Assembly: GCA_938074045.1 (NCBI GenBank)
Contig: CALJGI010000002.1
Span: forward strand, 124,001-188,000
Direction: 5' to 3'
DNA length: 64,000 nt
Source of the DNA: an uncultured Halieaceae bacterium
GTDB lineage: Bacteria > Pseudomonadota > Gammaproteobacteria > Pseudomonadales > Halieaceae
Positions 16,859 to 26,143 of the stretch are shown in pieces; the stretch's first letter is position 1, and every line of letters begins with the position of its first letter. The translations under genes were made by a program, and so were the position numbers. The notes under the pieces were generated by a model. The model worked only from the letters and a program-made list of their open reading frames with translations, was not told the DNA's origin and searched no databases.

Positions 16859-18226
16859 CTACAACATTTTCCGCAGACTCTTGGATGCCGCAATTTTGCT
16901 CTGGTCAAAATATTCGTCGTGATTGAGTTCAATCCTTTCCAGATCGTACAAATAGTTCACCATCATACCGGCTGACTGCCGCAGCCCTTTCCCTGACAGA
17001 TCCGCAGCCCAGTTAAGCTGGTGAAGTGATGCGCCATTACCCAGATGAAAGCGCGCTACCGGATCCAAAGCCAATCCACCAAGGCGTGATTCGTAAAGGT
17101 AGTGCGCACACAGTTTCATCAAGGTCTGCGCAGTTTCACCTGTCGGGTCGCCCGGTGAAAAATCACCAGCTGCGGACAATACCTCAGTCACGATTGCCTG
17201 GGTGCCATCATCCAGCAGATGCGACAGATCTTCACTACCCAGCCATCTGATAAAGCCAGGAATGGGAGAAAGGGTGACAAACTGTTTGATACCCGGTATC
17301 TCCCGGTGGATTTCTTCCACCACATGCTTCAGCAAAAAATTGCCAAAAGATACGCCGGCTAATCCTGGATGGCAGTTGCTGATAGAGTAAAACACAACGG
17401 TGTCCATTTTATCGGGAGGAATCATTTGCCGGGGACGGGTAAGCAGCGGACCGACACGCCGCGCCACCCCCTGGGTGAGAGCAATTTCAACAAAAACCAA
17501 TGGGTCATTGGGCATCGCCGGGTGAAAAAAGGCGTAACACAAGCGATCGGGTTGCAAGCGACTGCGCAAATCCTCCCAACCATTGATTTCGTGCACTGCC
17601 TCATACTTGATGATTTTCTCCAGCACGACAGCGGGCGAACCCCAGTCAATGCGACGCATTTCCAGAAACCCCTTGTTAAACCAGGAAATAAAGGTGTGCT
17701 TCATATCCTGGTCTACCGCGCGTAAAGCTGGATTTTCGGCCAGGAAGGTCATCAGGTGCCCGCGCATCGCCACCAGCGTAGCAGTGCCTTCCGGTGCCAT
17801 ATTAATGCGCCGAAAGAGCTTGATTCGCGGCGCCTCCACTGCCTTGACCAGGCGCGCCAGTGCCACATCATCGCTAGACTGCGCGTAGTGCGCCGCCGCG
17901 GCATGAATCTCATTGGAATCAACCGCGAATTCAGTCGCCAAAGCCTGGAAAAATTCTTTCCGCCCCGCCGGATCCAGCATATTGTAGGCTGAGCGGATTT
18001 CGCTCGCCAGGGCGAGTCCAGAAGCCTCGCCACGGTGCAGCAGTAGTTGTCGACACGAATTAATAAGCGCCTGGGGACCACTACCCTCAGGAGACACACC
18101 GAATCCTCGCCGCGCCAGAATTTCGCGACCCACCTCCAGTACAGAACTGATAGCCCGCCCGATGGGGTTGACCCGATCAACCCGAGGGTATTGACCTACA
18201 CTCATTTCGGGCTGTTCATCTATCAT
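16859..18226 (-). CDS. Malonyl-CoA decarboxylase
   Basis: A 455-residue malonyl-CoA decarboxylase of the MLYCD/MatA family, which turns malonyl-CoA into acetyl-CoA and CO2. The C-terminal GNAT-like catalytic half is clear: FFHPAMPNDPLVFVEIALT, FYSISNCHPGLAGVSFGN and FVTLSPIPGF, which contain the histidine and serine of the proposed catalytic pair. The N-terminal helical half is also present, so the length is normal. GGAG lies 9 nt before ATG 18226. No matB or matC partner is visible; it stands beside the fused phospholipid-recycling gene and a serine hydrolase. It may dispose of malonyl-CoA or recycle it for fatty-acid balance, which is inference. Confidence 0.92.
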   Translation of the reverse strand: MIDEQPEMSVGQYPRVDRVNPIGRAISSVLEVGREILARRGFGVSPEGSGPQALINSCRQLLLHRGEASGLALASEIRSAYNMLDPAGRKEFFQALATEFAVDSNEIHAAAAHYAQSSDDVALARLVKAVEAPRIKLFRRINMAPEGTATLVAMRGHLMTFLAENPALRAVDQDMKHTFISWFNKGFLEMRRIDWGSPAVVLEKIIKYEAVHEINGWEDLRSRLQPDRLCYAFFHPAMPNDPLVFVEIALTQGVARRVGPLLTRPRQMIPPDKMDTVVFYSISNCHPGLAGVSFGNFLLKHVVEEIHREIPGIKQFVTLSPIPGFIRWLGSEDLSHLLDDGTQAIVTEVLSAAGDFSPGDPTGETAQTLMKLCAHYLYESRLGGLALDPVARFHLGNGASLHQLNWAADLSGKGLRQSAGMMVNYLYDLERIELNHDEYFDQSKIAASKSLRKML

Positions 18227-18316
18227 TGAATGATCTCCAAATTTTTCACGGTAGTGCTAACTCGCTGTGCTTACACTGGGAAAAATCAGCGGCCCAAACC
18301 AGGCCCACTGACAATT

Positions 18317-19498
18317 TTACTGGCCGATAGCATTCCGGCGCAGAGCACCCGCCCGGTTGCTCATCGAACGGCCAAAGCGGGCCGCGCGAAAAGGATTTGC
18401 ATCAAGTCCGTTACCCAACAAACAAAAGGACACGCCGCTTTGCGGGTCGCACCAGGCCACCTGACCGCCAACACCATTGTGACCAAAACTCTGGGGCGAA
18501 CAAGTGCTCCCCATACCCCGACGGGGAGCTTGTTCGTCATTTCCCTTGATGACCAGTCCAAGCGACCGGTTTGCAGGGACACCGTTGCTGGGATCCAGAT
18601 GTGCCACGCGGGCTTCTCTGCAGCCCATATGCAGCATGTCAGCGCTCCACAGGTGATGTGAGTTTGTCAGCAACTCCTGATAGAACAGCGTCACATCTGC
18701 CGCGGTGGACACACCCGCGGCGCCAGGGACGCCCAGCTCAAGAACCCGAGGTTCATTGTAGCGCAGCAGGATATCGTGCCCCAATTCACTAAGATCCATC
18801 GCCGAACCAAGCACGGCCTCGACTTCTTCCGGTGTTGGTGTCTCTCCCACGATCATGACTTGATTGATATCATCTTGACGATCGGCGGGTACACCCAACT
18901 CAAGGCGGGGCAGTCCGATGGGGTCGAGTACGAGTTCCCGCAGGGCCACTCGAAAGTCCTGCTGTAACACCTCCTGGATCAACTCCGCCAGCACCCAGTG
19001 ACCAGAGGTGGCATGATACTCAAAGTGCGATCCGGGCTCCCAGTTCAGCCGCCACTCTGCCATGCGTTGTCGACGGGTAGCGCTGTCCCACCAGTGTCGT
19101 GGCCCCATTGGGGCATGGGGGAAGCCAGCGGTGTGACACAGTACCTGTTCCAGGGTAACGACCTCTTTGCCATTGGTGGCAAACTCGGGCAGGTAATGAC
19201 TGACCGACTGCGATAGATCCAGTGTATTACTATCGATCAGTCGCCATATAGCTGCACTAACCATCGGTTTGATACAGCTGTACATACAGTAACGACTGGA
19301 GGCAGCCGCATTACCCAGCGTCGCTGACAAAAGTATTTCTCCGTCACAGGCGATCGCAATCTGCACCGACGGTAAGGGCCCTGCATTCAATTCCCGCTGC
19401 GCGCGCTCCACCAATCCCAACAGTGCTTCAGCAGTCACGCCAAGGCTCTCGAGTCTGGAGTCGCTGGCCAGAGTAATGCTGGCTACATCTGTCGACAT
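18317..19498 (-). CDS. Beta-lactamase-family serine hydrolase (class C / EstB-like)
   Basis: About 393 residues with the fold of class C beta-lactamases and EstB-type esterases. The nucleophile motif S-x-x-K is SCIK (S74, K77). The tyrosine motif appears as EYHATSGHW, lacking the asparagine of true beta-lactamases, and the third motif is FGHNGVGG (H-x-G instead of K-T-G). These two features favour an esterase or peptidase over a beta-lactamase, so antibiotic resistance should not be assumed. No signal peptide is evident, which also argues against a periplasmic beta-lactamase. ATG 19498 is used; TTG 19510 with AAGGGA upstream is a real alternative. The gene is 90 nt upstream of malonyl-CoA decarboxylase on the same strand. 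Confidence 0.82.
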   Translation of the reverse strand: MSTDVASITLASDSRLESLGVTAEALLGLVERAQRELNAGPLPSVQIAIACDGEILLSATLGNAAASSRYCMYSCIKPMVSAAIWRLIDSNTLDLSQSVSHYLPEFATNGKEVVTLEQVLCHTAGFPHAPMGPRHWWDSATRRQRMAEWRLNWEPGSHFEYHATSGHWVLAELIQEVLQQDFRVALRELVLDPIGLPRLELGVPADRQDDINQVMIVGETPTPEEVEAVLGSAMDLSELGHDILLRYNEPRVLELGVPGAAGVSTAADVTLFYQELLTNSHHLWSADMLHMGCREARVAHLDPSNGVPANRSLGLVIKGNDEQAPRRGMGSTCSPQSFGHNGVGGQVAWCDPQSGVSFCLLGNGLDANPFRAARFGRSMSNRAGALRRNAIGQ

Positions 19499-19662
19499 AT
19501 GACTATCCAATTACGGTATCCCTTGAGGGTAAACGACGAATATACCCCCATTATCTCATCCGTGAGTAGGCTGGGAACAATCAAGTTTCAGGTCATACTC
19601 CCCTTTTCAGCAGCGGTGGGGATCAGCTATAGTTCGCCACCCGAGTCCAAACCGCGCCAACC

Positions 19663-20709
19663 ATGACTTCAAATACAGACGATTTACGCATCACCCAAAT
19701 GCGCCCCCTGCTCCCCCCTGCCATTCTGATGGAAGAAATTCCCCTGCAGGATCAAGCCGCCGACACGATCACCACAGCGCGTCGTGGCATCGAAAACATA
19801 CTGGGTGGACATGATGACAGACTGCTGGTGGTGGTGGGCCCCTGTTCCATTCACGACACTGACGCAGCGCTGGAATACGCCGAACGCCTGCACACCGTGA
19901 GAGGTGATCTGGCAGACGATTTACTCATTGTCATGCGAGTGTATTTTGAAAAACCACGAACAACTGTGGGTTGGAAAGGCCTGATAAATGACCCACACCT
20001 CGATGACAGCTTCGACATAAACCAGGGATTGCGAACAGCCCGCAATTTACTGGCAGAACTGGCGGGAGGCGGAATGCCAACGGGCTGTGAGTTTCTCGAC
20101 ACCATCATGCCGCAGTTTATCGCCGACATGGTCTCCTGGGGTGCAATAGGTGCGCGAACCACCGAAAGTCAGGTTCATCGTGAACTGGCATCAGGGCTAT
20201 CTATGCCGGTGGGTTTTAAAAACGGTACCGACGGCGGCATTCAAATAGCCATAGATGCGATTGGTTCTGCCAGCCATCCCCATCATTTTCTTTCGGTAAC
20301 CAAACAGGGTTTGGCAGCCATTGTTACGACGGCGGGAAATCGTTACTGTCATGTGATTCTTCGGGGCTCCAGTCAGGGTCCGAATTATGACGCCGCCGCC
20401 ATCTCCACAACGATTGAAAATCTCGAGCAAGTCGGGTTGAACCCGCGACTGATGGTTGACTGTAGCCATGGCAATAGTCGCAAGGATCACAATGCACAGC
20501 CTATGGTTGCCCAGGATTTAGCGGAACAGATCAGTGCCGGACAGTCGGCTATTTTCGGTGTAATGCTGGAAAGCAATTTACTGGCCGGGCGACAAAACCA
20601 ACCAGTGGAATACGGCAAAAGTATTACCGATGCCTGTATCTCCTGGGAGCAAACAATACCGGTATTGGAAAATCTGGCTGCTGCAGTGCGTGCTCGTCGC
20701 AGCCGATAG
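19663..20709 (+). CDS. 3-deoxy-7-phosphoheptulonate synthase (class I DAHP synthase)
   Basis: A 348-residue class I (AroF/AroG/AroH-type) DAHP synthase, the first step of the shikimate pathway, joining phosphoenolpyruvate and erythrose 4-phosphate. Conserved blocks are VVGPCSIHD, GWKGLINDPHLD, GARTTESQVHRELASGLSMPVGFKNGTDGG and HVILRGSSQGPNYD, the last carrying metal and substrate ligands. The N-terminal segment that mediates feedback inhibition is present, but I cannot tell whether it senses Phe, Tyr or Trp, so I give no symbol. A TATAGT hexamer at 19628-19633 could be a -10 element. It is convergent with yajQ, 12 nt apart, and divergent from the serine hydrolase gene. Confidence 0.93.
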   Translation: MTSNTDDLRITQMRPLLPPAILMEEIPLQDQAADTITTARRGIENILGGHDDRLLVVVGPCSIHDTDAALEYAERLHTVRGDLADDLLIVMRVYFEKPRTTVGWKGLINDPHLDDSFDINQGLRTARNLLAELAGGGMPTGCEFLDTIMPQFIADMVSWGAIGARTTESQVHRELASGLSMPVGFKNGTDGGIQIAIDAIGSASHPHHFLSVTKQGLAAIVTTAGNRYCHVILRGSSQGPNYDAAAISTTIENLEQVGLNPRLMVDCSHGNSRKDHNAQPMVAQDLAEQISAGQSAIFGVMLESNLLAGRQNQPVEYGKSITDACISWEQTIPVLENLAAAVRARRSR

Positions 20710-20721
20710 TCTTGCTGCCCC

Positions 20722-21204
20722 CTAGTCGCGGAAGTTAGTGAACTGCAACGGTTGTCCGAGATCTGATTCGCGCAAAAGATTCATCACCTTTTGCAGTTCA
20801 TCGCGCTTCTTGCCGGTGACCCTGACCTGATCACCCTGAATCTGGGACTGCACCTTGAGTTTCGTTTCCTTGATCAGTTTCCCAATCTTTTTAGATAGCT
20901 GGCTGTCTAACCCGTGCCGCAATGGGATCGACTGTTTGACCAGCTTTCCGGACGTAACAATATCCCCTGGTTCCATCGCCAGCGGGTCAATATCACACTT
21001 GATCAAGGCACTTCGCAGCATGTCCTCCATCTGCTGGAGCTGGAATTCCACCTCCGCCGTCATTGTGACGAGTCGCTCTTCGCGTTCAAAGGATGCGTCG
21101 ACCCCTTTAAAATCGAAACGGTTGGCGATAATACGATTGGCCTGATCAACAGCATTGGTAAGTTGATGGATATCTACTTCAGAGACAGTATCAAACGATG
21201 GCAT
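20722..21204 (-). CDS. yajQ: YajQ-family nucleotide-binding protein
   Basis: A 160-residue YajQ protein, the normal family length. It starts MPSFDTVSEVDIHQLTNAVD and has the family's two ferredoxin-like domains, with RFDFKG and the C-terminal GDQVRVTGKKRDELQ. YajQ-like proteins have been reported to bind cyclic di-GMP in some bacteria, and others link them to phage gene expression and tRNA or GTP binding; the molecular job here is open. GAGGAA lies 8 nt before ATG 21204, which decides the start against a longer in-frame reading that would overlap panE's upstream region. It is divergent from panE. Confidence 0.93.
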   Translation of the reverse strand: MPSFDTVSEVDIHQLTNAVDQANRIIANRFDFKGVDASFEREERLVTMTAEVEFQLQQMEDMLRSALIKCDIDPLAMEPGDIVTSGKLVKQSIPLRHGLDSQLSKKIGKLIKETKLKVQSQIQGDQVRVTGKKRDELQKVMNLLRESDLGQPLQFTNFRD

Positions 21205-21306
21205 ACGATAATTCCTCAACAAGGAAACAAAATAATAGCAGTGTTGTGCGTTATGATTAAGGCCGTATGAAAAAACAATCCCCACTAAAAAATCAATACC
21301 ATAAGT

Positions 21307-22236
21307 ATGCAAGGCAACAATAATGTCTGGTACATACTTGGCCTTGGCGCTATTGGGTGTCTATTTGCCGGCGCCCTGCTCGAAAGTGGAGCGCAGGTCA
21401 TCGCACTGCTTCGATCAAAAGAAAAGGTGCGAGCACTCAGTGAGAATGGCGGAGTGCAGCTCTGGAAACATGGCACAAAGCAAAGCTACGTCCTGCCCGG
21501 TGAAGTATCGACGCAGCAGAACATCCCGATAAAACGTCTGTTGGTTGCCACTAAGGCACATCAAACCTGCGGCGCGATCGGCGGACTGGATCATCGGCTC
21601 AACAGGGATACAACAGTCTTTTTGCTGCAGAATGGTCTGGGCGTGTACGAACAACTACGCGGCCAATTTCCACACCTTAACATTTTCAACGGCGTAACGA
21701 CCGAGGGTGCCAACAAGATAAGTTCCTTCGAGGTCGTGCACGCGGGCCTCGGGACCACAGCTCTCGGTAGTCTGGCAGGCTCCCAGCCGCCAGCCGCCTA
21801 CAACGAATTGAGTAATACAAGTCTCAACATCGAATGGGCAGAAGATATCAATCGCCGACTGCTGCATAAATTGGGAATCAACTGCTGTATCAATGCGCTG
21901 ACCGCCATATACCGATGCACTAACGGCGAACTGTTGGACAACGGTAAACGGGAACAGGAAATGACTATGCTGGCCGAAGAAGTCGCCTCGATTTATCGAG
22001 CGGCAGATCTACCCGGTCTGGCCTCCTCACTGCTGGATGAATGCAGGGCTGTCGCAACAGCCACGGCCGAAAACCGTTCTTCCATGTTGCAAGACGTAGA
22101 AAGTGGCAAGGGCACTGAAATTGAATACATGAATGGTTATCTGGTCAGACTGGCACTGAGTTTTGGCATCGACTGCCCCCACAATCGCAGGATAACCGCG
22201 GCCGTACAACAGCTTACACTGGACAAAAACGCCTAG
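21307..22236 (+). CDS. panE: 2-dehydropantoate 2-reductase (PanE/ApbA)
   Basis: A 309-residue ketopantoate reductase, the NADPH-dependent step that makes pantoate for coenzyme A. The nucleotide-binding Rossmann motif is YILGLGAIGCLFAG. The catalytic lysine lies in LLHKLGINCCINALTAI and the C-terminal helical domain carries the typical RSSMLQDVESGKGTEIEYMNG, where the glutamate binds substrate. The length fits the family. It is a single gene, divergent from yajQ with about 100 nt between them, and convergent with the kinase gene, 11 nt away. Ribosome site is weak. Confidence 0.93.
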   Translation: MQGNNNVWYILGLGAIGCLFAGALLESGAQVIALLRSKEKVRALSENGGVQLWKHGTKQSYVLPGEVSTQQNIPIKRLLVATKAHQTCGAIGGLDHRLNRDTTVFLLQNGLGVYEQLRGQFPHLNIFNGVTTEGANKISSFEVVHAGLGTTALGSLAGSQPPAAYNELSNTSLNIEWAEDINRRLLHKLGINCCINALTAIYRCTNGELLDNGKREQEMTMLAEEVASIYRAADLPGLASSLLDECRAVATATAENRSSMLQDVESGKGTEIEYMNGYLVRLALSFGIDCPHNRRITAAVQQLTLDKNA

Positions 22237-22247
22237 TCTGTGTCAGC

Positions 22248-23675
22248 TCAGTGGGTGGGATCAGTCTGGTACAGCCGCGGTACCGCACCAACCAGTCGCC
22301 GGTGCATGACACCATAGGAATCCAGTGGCACCTGCACGTCAGCCAGTTCCACGAGATCTTCCTTAGCGTAACGGCGCAGACTGACATTACAAAAGGCACT
22401 GGTACAATCCATGTGGGAGGAAACCAATTCGTCGGCTTGCAGCGCTGAAAGCAATTCCGAAGGCGCACCTCCTCGCAACGGCAGTCGCTCTATGGTCAAA
22501 AATTCTACCCCGCTTGCCCGCGGCAGGCCATCCATGACTGCCTTGTGCACAGCACTTCTCATCAAGCGGACATCCGCCACGTGTTCAGGGTTTTGCAATG
22601 TTGGTATGACGATAGCAACCTTTTTTATTCCATTATCATCTGTCGGAGGCTTGTCAGGAGGCCTGAGAACCAGCATAACGGCGGTACTCACAAGCACTGC
22701 TATTACTGTGACTTGAGCCCACACACGCTTTTTTGGCAGTACCGGCGGATTGAATCCTATGGTGACTGGATCTGTCTCGACACTGTTCGAAGCACCTCCA
22801 CCGAAGCACTCAACTCCTGCACCGTCTTTGCGCCAATTAATCTGTTCCAGTCTACCCACGACTTCCTCAGCGGATTGGGGTCGCCGCGCGGGATCAGGTG
22901 CCAACAACTGCTCGACCAAAGCCAGCAGCGAGTCCGACACGCTCCAGAACGACATCGCGGAATCTAGCGTCTCTCTTCGTTCCAGGTGGAGCAAAACCTC
23001 GGCCGGGTCATCGAATTCTTCGGCTGGAAACTGTCCGCTGATCAGCCAGTGAATCAAACACCCCAGGGAAAAAAGATCACTCCGCAGGTCCAACTCTTCG
23101 CCGCGCAGTTGTTCGGGAGACATACAATGCAGGGAGCCCCATACCACAGTTTCAGGCTGCCCTTGTTCATCAGCGAGGCTTGCGATACCAAAATCCGTGA
23201 GCTTCGCGTCACCCTCCACCGTTACCAGCACATTGCGCGGCGCTAAATCCCGATGAATCACACCCTGGTGGTGAGCTGCAGCCAGACCCTGCGCGATGCT
23301 TGTTGCCAGTTTGAGACGCGCCTCCGATGGGGTAACGACTTGCGCCAAATAGCGTGTCAGTTCGACACCGGGAATGTATTCCATGACGACAGCGGCAAAT
23401 GTGATTCCATCGTAGACATCGAAAACCTGCACCACGCCGGGGTGATTGATGCGAGCCAGCATGCGCGCCTCGCGTAACAGGTTATCACGGGCGTCAATTT
23501 CCTGTGCACCCCAGAACTTGATCGCCACATCTCTCTGCAAACGCTCATCTCGAGCCTTGTAGACCACACCGGTGCCGCCGACTCCCAAAAGCTGCAACAC
23601 GCGATATGGCCCCAACCTCTCGGGGGGCCAAAACTCGCTGCCCTGTTTTGCGTCGCCGTCCATATCCATCATCAT
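22248..23675 (-). CDS. Membrane-bound Ser/Thr protein kinase (Hanks type) with periplasmic domain
   Basis: A 475-residue eukaryotic-type kinase. The kinase domain (residues about 20-285) has the P-loop GVGGTG (31-36), the catalytic lysine in VAIKFW (K53), HRDLAPRN (141-148) and DFG (161-163), so all catalytic residues are present. A single membrane helix (about 318-337) is followed by a roughly 135-residue extracytoplasmic domain whose start (KKVAIVIPTLQN) recalls TolB-N/FlgO-like domains; that likeness is weak. The ATG at 23673-23675 overlaps the stop of the upstream FHA/sigma-54 regulator gene in an ATGA arrangement, so the two are made together. It probably senses an envelope signal and phosphorylates that regulator, which is inference. 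Confidence 0.9.
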   Translation of the reverse strand: MMMDMDGDAKQGSEFWPPERLGPYRVLQLLGVGGTGVVYKARDERLQRDVAIKFWGAQEIDARDNLLREARMLARINHPGVVQVFDVYDGITFAAVVMEYIPGVELTRYLAQVVTPSEARLKLATSIAQGLAAAHHQGVIHRDLAPRNVLVTVEGDAKLTDFGIASLADEQGQPETVVWGSLHCMSPEQLRGEELDLRSDLFSLGCLIHWLISGQFPAEEFDDPAEVLLHLERRETLDSAMSFWSVSDSLLALVEQLLAPDPARRPQSAEEVVGRLEQINWRKDGAGVECFGGGASNSVETDPVTIGFNPPVLPKKRVWAQVTVIAVLVSTAVMLVLRPPDKPPTDDNGIKKVAIVIPTLQNPEHVADVRLMRSAVHKAVMDGLPRASGVEFLTIERLPLRGGAPSELLSALQADELVSSHMDCTSAFCNVSLRRYAKEDLVELADVQVPLDSYGVMHRRLVGAVPRLYQTDPTH

Positions 23676-25285
23676 TTCGGTCGCAAGTCGCGCAATCGAC
23701 GGCGTAATCCAGACCTGGAGACTTCCAGCGCCAGGCACATATTGTCGGGGCACCCCTTGTGCTCATCATGACTACTGAGCAGTTCGTCAATGGACACATC
23801 GGCAGCGGTTCGCAAACAGTCACTACGCGCTATGGCACGATAAATAGTCTGTCGCTTTACACCGAGAAGACGAGCCGCGTCAGCGATCTCCCACCAAGAC
23901 CTCCGCAATGCGTCCCGCACTTCTTCCTCCGTGGGTATCGGCGCTCTACCGCCGGGAATATTATCCGCGGTGCACCCAGCCCCCGCAGACCCCGGGTCCC
24001 AGGTGTCATCCCGCAGAGCCTGTTCAATATCACCGGAAATCAACACCCCGGCCTTATCGCGGTTCAGTACAGCTAGTTGGCACATCATATTGCGCAGCTC
24101 ACGCACATTTCCTGGCCAGTCATAGGCCACCAACAAACTGAACAGTTGCGCCCACTGGCCTGCGCTCTCTGCACTCGAAGCATCACAGCTCAATCGCTGA
24201 CTTTCTCCGAAACTGGTAAAATTCTCCTGCAGGAAATGGGCGGCGAGAATCGCGATATCCATTCTCCGCTCGCGCAATGCCGGCAACCGGATATCGTAAC
24301 CCGACAGACGGTGACGAAGAGCCGTTTTAAAGGAGTGATCTCTCACCCCGGCATCCAGATCCGCATCCGTGGCTGAGATGACCCTCAGATCCAGCCTCAG
24401 GGGTACTCCGCCAACCGGATGTATTTCTCGGGTTTCCAAGGCACGCAAAAGCAGCGACTGCACCTCCAGCGGCACATCACCGATTTCATCCAGGAACAGC
24501 GTGCTGCCGCTGGCCTGGGCAAAGTATCCCGCCTTATCCCCGCGTGAACCAGTGAACGCGCCATGTGCAGAACCAAATAATTCCGAGGCACAAAGTGTGG
24601 CGGGAATTGCTGGCATGCTCACCGATACCATGTCCTTCCCGGCCCGGGAACTGGCTCGGTGTATTGCCTGCGCAACCAGTTCTTTACCGGTACCAGACTC
24701 ACCCAGTATCAGAACATCTAAATCTATGGTCGCAACCTGTTCGATAGCGTGACGCACTTCGTCGATCAGGGCAGATTGCCCAAGGATCTCTGATCGCAAA
24801 CCCTGTTTTCCGGCAGCAGGCGGCTGAGCGATCTGCCAAAGCAGCACCACCCGGCTAGCAAGCTCAATGATCACTCCACGTAACAGCGACTCCCTGCTCA
24901 GATACATCAAACTGCCGTTAACGATTTTTCCATTGATGGCTACAGGGCTGCCGGAAGCGGGCGCTACCACCGTGTAACTGTCACCCTGTTTACCGATCAA
25001 TAGTGGCTTGCGTGATATATGCAGGTCATTCAGGGGAATTTTTCTCCCACCTGTCACATCGTGGAAATCAAGAATGGAACGCCCCAGGGCAATCTCTTTG
25101 CCCATCGTCAGGCTGGCCAACAGGGCGAACTGGCCGATTCTGCTAACATCGGGGTGATATACAATCGTCAGCAATGGCAACGCTTCGGCACGCAGACTTA
25201 CCGGATCCGACGCTATATACCGCGCTGTATGTGCCGTTACTTCCGCGAGGTCCTTCAATTCCCTTTTCCCCGGGGCCAAATTCAA
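23672..25285 (-). CDS. FHA-domain sigma-54-dependent transcriptional activator
   Basis: A 537-residue enhancer-binding protein. Residues about 45-150 look like an FHA phosphothreonine-binding domain (LGRS at 67-70, HISRK, VAINGKIVNGS). The AAA+ domain has Walker A GESGTGKE (195-202), the sigma-54 loop as GAFTGS (242-247; the usual form is GAFTGA) and Walker B LFLDEIGD (263-270). A Fis-type helix-turn-helix follows near residue 470 (EIADAARLLGVKRQTIY). There is no receiver domain, so the FHA domain is presumably the input, read out from phosphorylation by the coupled kinase. It is divergent from a short-chain dehydrogenase gene. The target promoters are not known; no obvious -24/-12 site was found next to it. 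Confidence 0.9.
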   Translation of the reverse strand: MNLAPGKRELKDLAEVTAHTARYIASDPVSLRAEALPLLTIVYHPDVSRIGQFALLASLTMGKEIALGRSILDFHDVTGGRKIPLNDLHISRKPLLIGKQGDSYTVVAPASGSPVAINGKIVNGSLMYLSRESLLRGVIIELASRVVLLWQIAQPPAAGKQGLRSEILGQSALIDEVRHAIEQVATIDLDVLILGESGTGKELVAQAIHRASSRAGKDMVSVSMPAIPATLCASELFGSAHGAFTGSRGDKAGYFAQASGSTLFLDEIGDVPLEVQSLLLRALETREIHPVGGVPLRLDLRVISATDADLDAGVRDHSFKTALRHRLSGYDIRLPALRERRMDIAILAAHFLQENFTSFGESQRLSCDASSAESAGQWAQLFSLLVAYDWPGNVRELRNMMCQLAVLNRDKAGVLISGDIEQALRDDTWDPGSAGAGCTADNIPGGRAPIPTEEEVRDALRRSWWEIADAARLLGVKRQTIYRAIARSDCLRTAADVSIDELLSSHDEHKGCPDNMCLALEVSRSGLRRRLRDLRPK

Positions 25286-25425
25286 GCAGATAGTAACTAT
25301 ACCTAATTCCCTGATCCTGAAAACCCCTGGATTTAGATCAGACTTCAGCCCACCGGCATAGCACGCTATAGTTGGCCCTATTTGGTCGCCAGCCGGCGGC
25401 CGTACCAGGGAGCAACTTAAATCTA

Positions 25426-26130
25426 ATGAACACCGCCATTATTACCGGGGCAAGTGCCGGCATCGGCAGCGCAACTGCTGAACTTTTTATAGAACGTGGG
25501 TACCGTGTCATCAATCTATCCAGGCGCCCCTGCCAGGTCTCTGGTGTAACTAACGTCTCATGCGACCTAGCCAATGAAGATCGCATTAATGCGGTCACTC
25601 GCGAGCTGGTAGCAGAGATAAAAGATGCCAATGGAGTGACCTCGCTGGTGCATAACGCCTGTCAGATGCGCAAAGACAGCGTCGCGGACTGTACCAGCGC
25701 TTCGCTACGGGCCGTGATGGAAACCAACCTGATCGCAGCAAATACACTGAACCAGCAGTTGCTGCCCGCCTTCAATCACGGCTCTAGCATTATATACGTA
25801 GGTTCCACGCTCTCGGAAAAGGCGGTGAGTAACTCGTTCAGCTACGTAATTTCCAAGCACGCTCTGCTTGGCATGATGCGGGCCACCTGCCAGGATCTGA
25901 TGGGAAGCGGTATTCATACCGCCTGCGTGTGTCCCGGATTTACCGACACCGAGATGTTACGGGAACATCTGGGAAATGATCTCGATTTAATGCAGCAAAT
26001 CGGCGGCGCTAACGGCTTCGGACGTCTGGTTACAGCCGCTGAAATAGCAGAACTCATTGAATGGGCTCACACCCATCCCGTGCTCAATGGGGCGGTATTA
26101 CATGGCAATCTGGGACAAATGGAAAACTGA
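25426..26130 (+). CDS. Short-chain dehydrogenase/reductase
   Basis: A 234-residue classical SDR. The cofactor motif is TGASAGIG at residues 8-15 and the catalytic tyrosine-lysine motif is SYVISKHALLG. The start is placed at ATG 25426, where the glycine motif sits at the usual distance from the N-terminus; the frame is open 54 nt further upstream. GGGAGC lies about 11 nt before it. NAD(P)H-dependent oxidation or reduction of an alcohol or ketone is expected, but the substrate cannot be named. It lies divergent to the FHA/sigma-54 regulator gene and convergent with leucine dehydrogenase, 13 nt apart. Confidence 0.88.
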   Translation: MNTAIITGASAGIGSATAELFIERGYRVINLSRRPCQVSGVTNVSCDLANEDRINAVTRELVAEIKDANGVTSLVHNACQMRKDSVADCTSASLRAVMETNLIAANTLNQQLLPAFNHGSSIIYVGSTLSEKAVSNSFSYVISKHALLGMMRATCQDLMGSGIHTACVCPGFTDTEMLREHLGNDLDLMQQIGGANGFGRLVTAAEIAELIEWAHTHPVLNGAVLHGNLGQMEN

Positions 26131-26143
26131 GGAACTGTCTGAC

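Noticed and set aside
18317..19498. Beta-lactamase resistance gene
   Set aside because: The S-x-x-K motif is present but the Y-x-N and K-T-G motifs are not, there is no signal peptide, and the H-x-G form points to esterases or peptidases.
22248..25285. Type VI secretion control genes (PpkA/Fha)
   Set aside because: An FHA protein and Ser/Thr kinase occur together in T6SS, but here the FHA protein is a sigma-54 activator and no T6SS structural gene is in the window.
25286..25425. Sigma-54 promoter in the gap between the regulator gene and the SDR gene
   Set aside because: TGGC-like runs are present (near 25375) but the GG and GC elements are not spaced by the required 10 nt.
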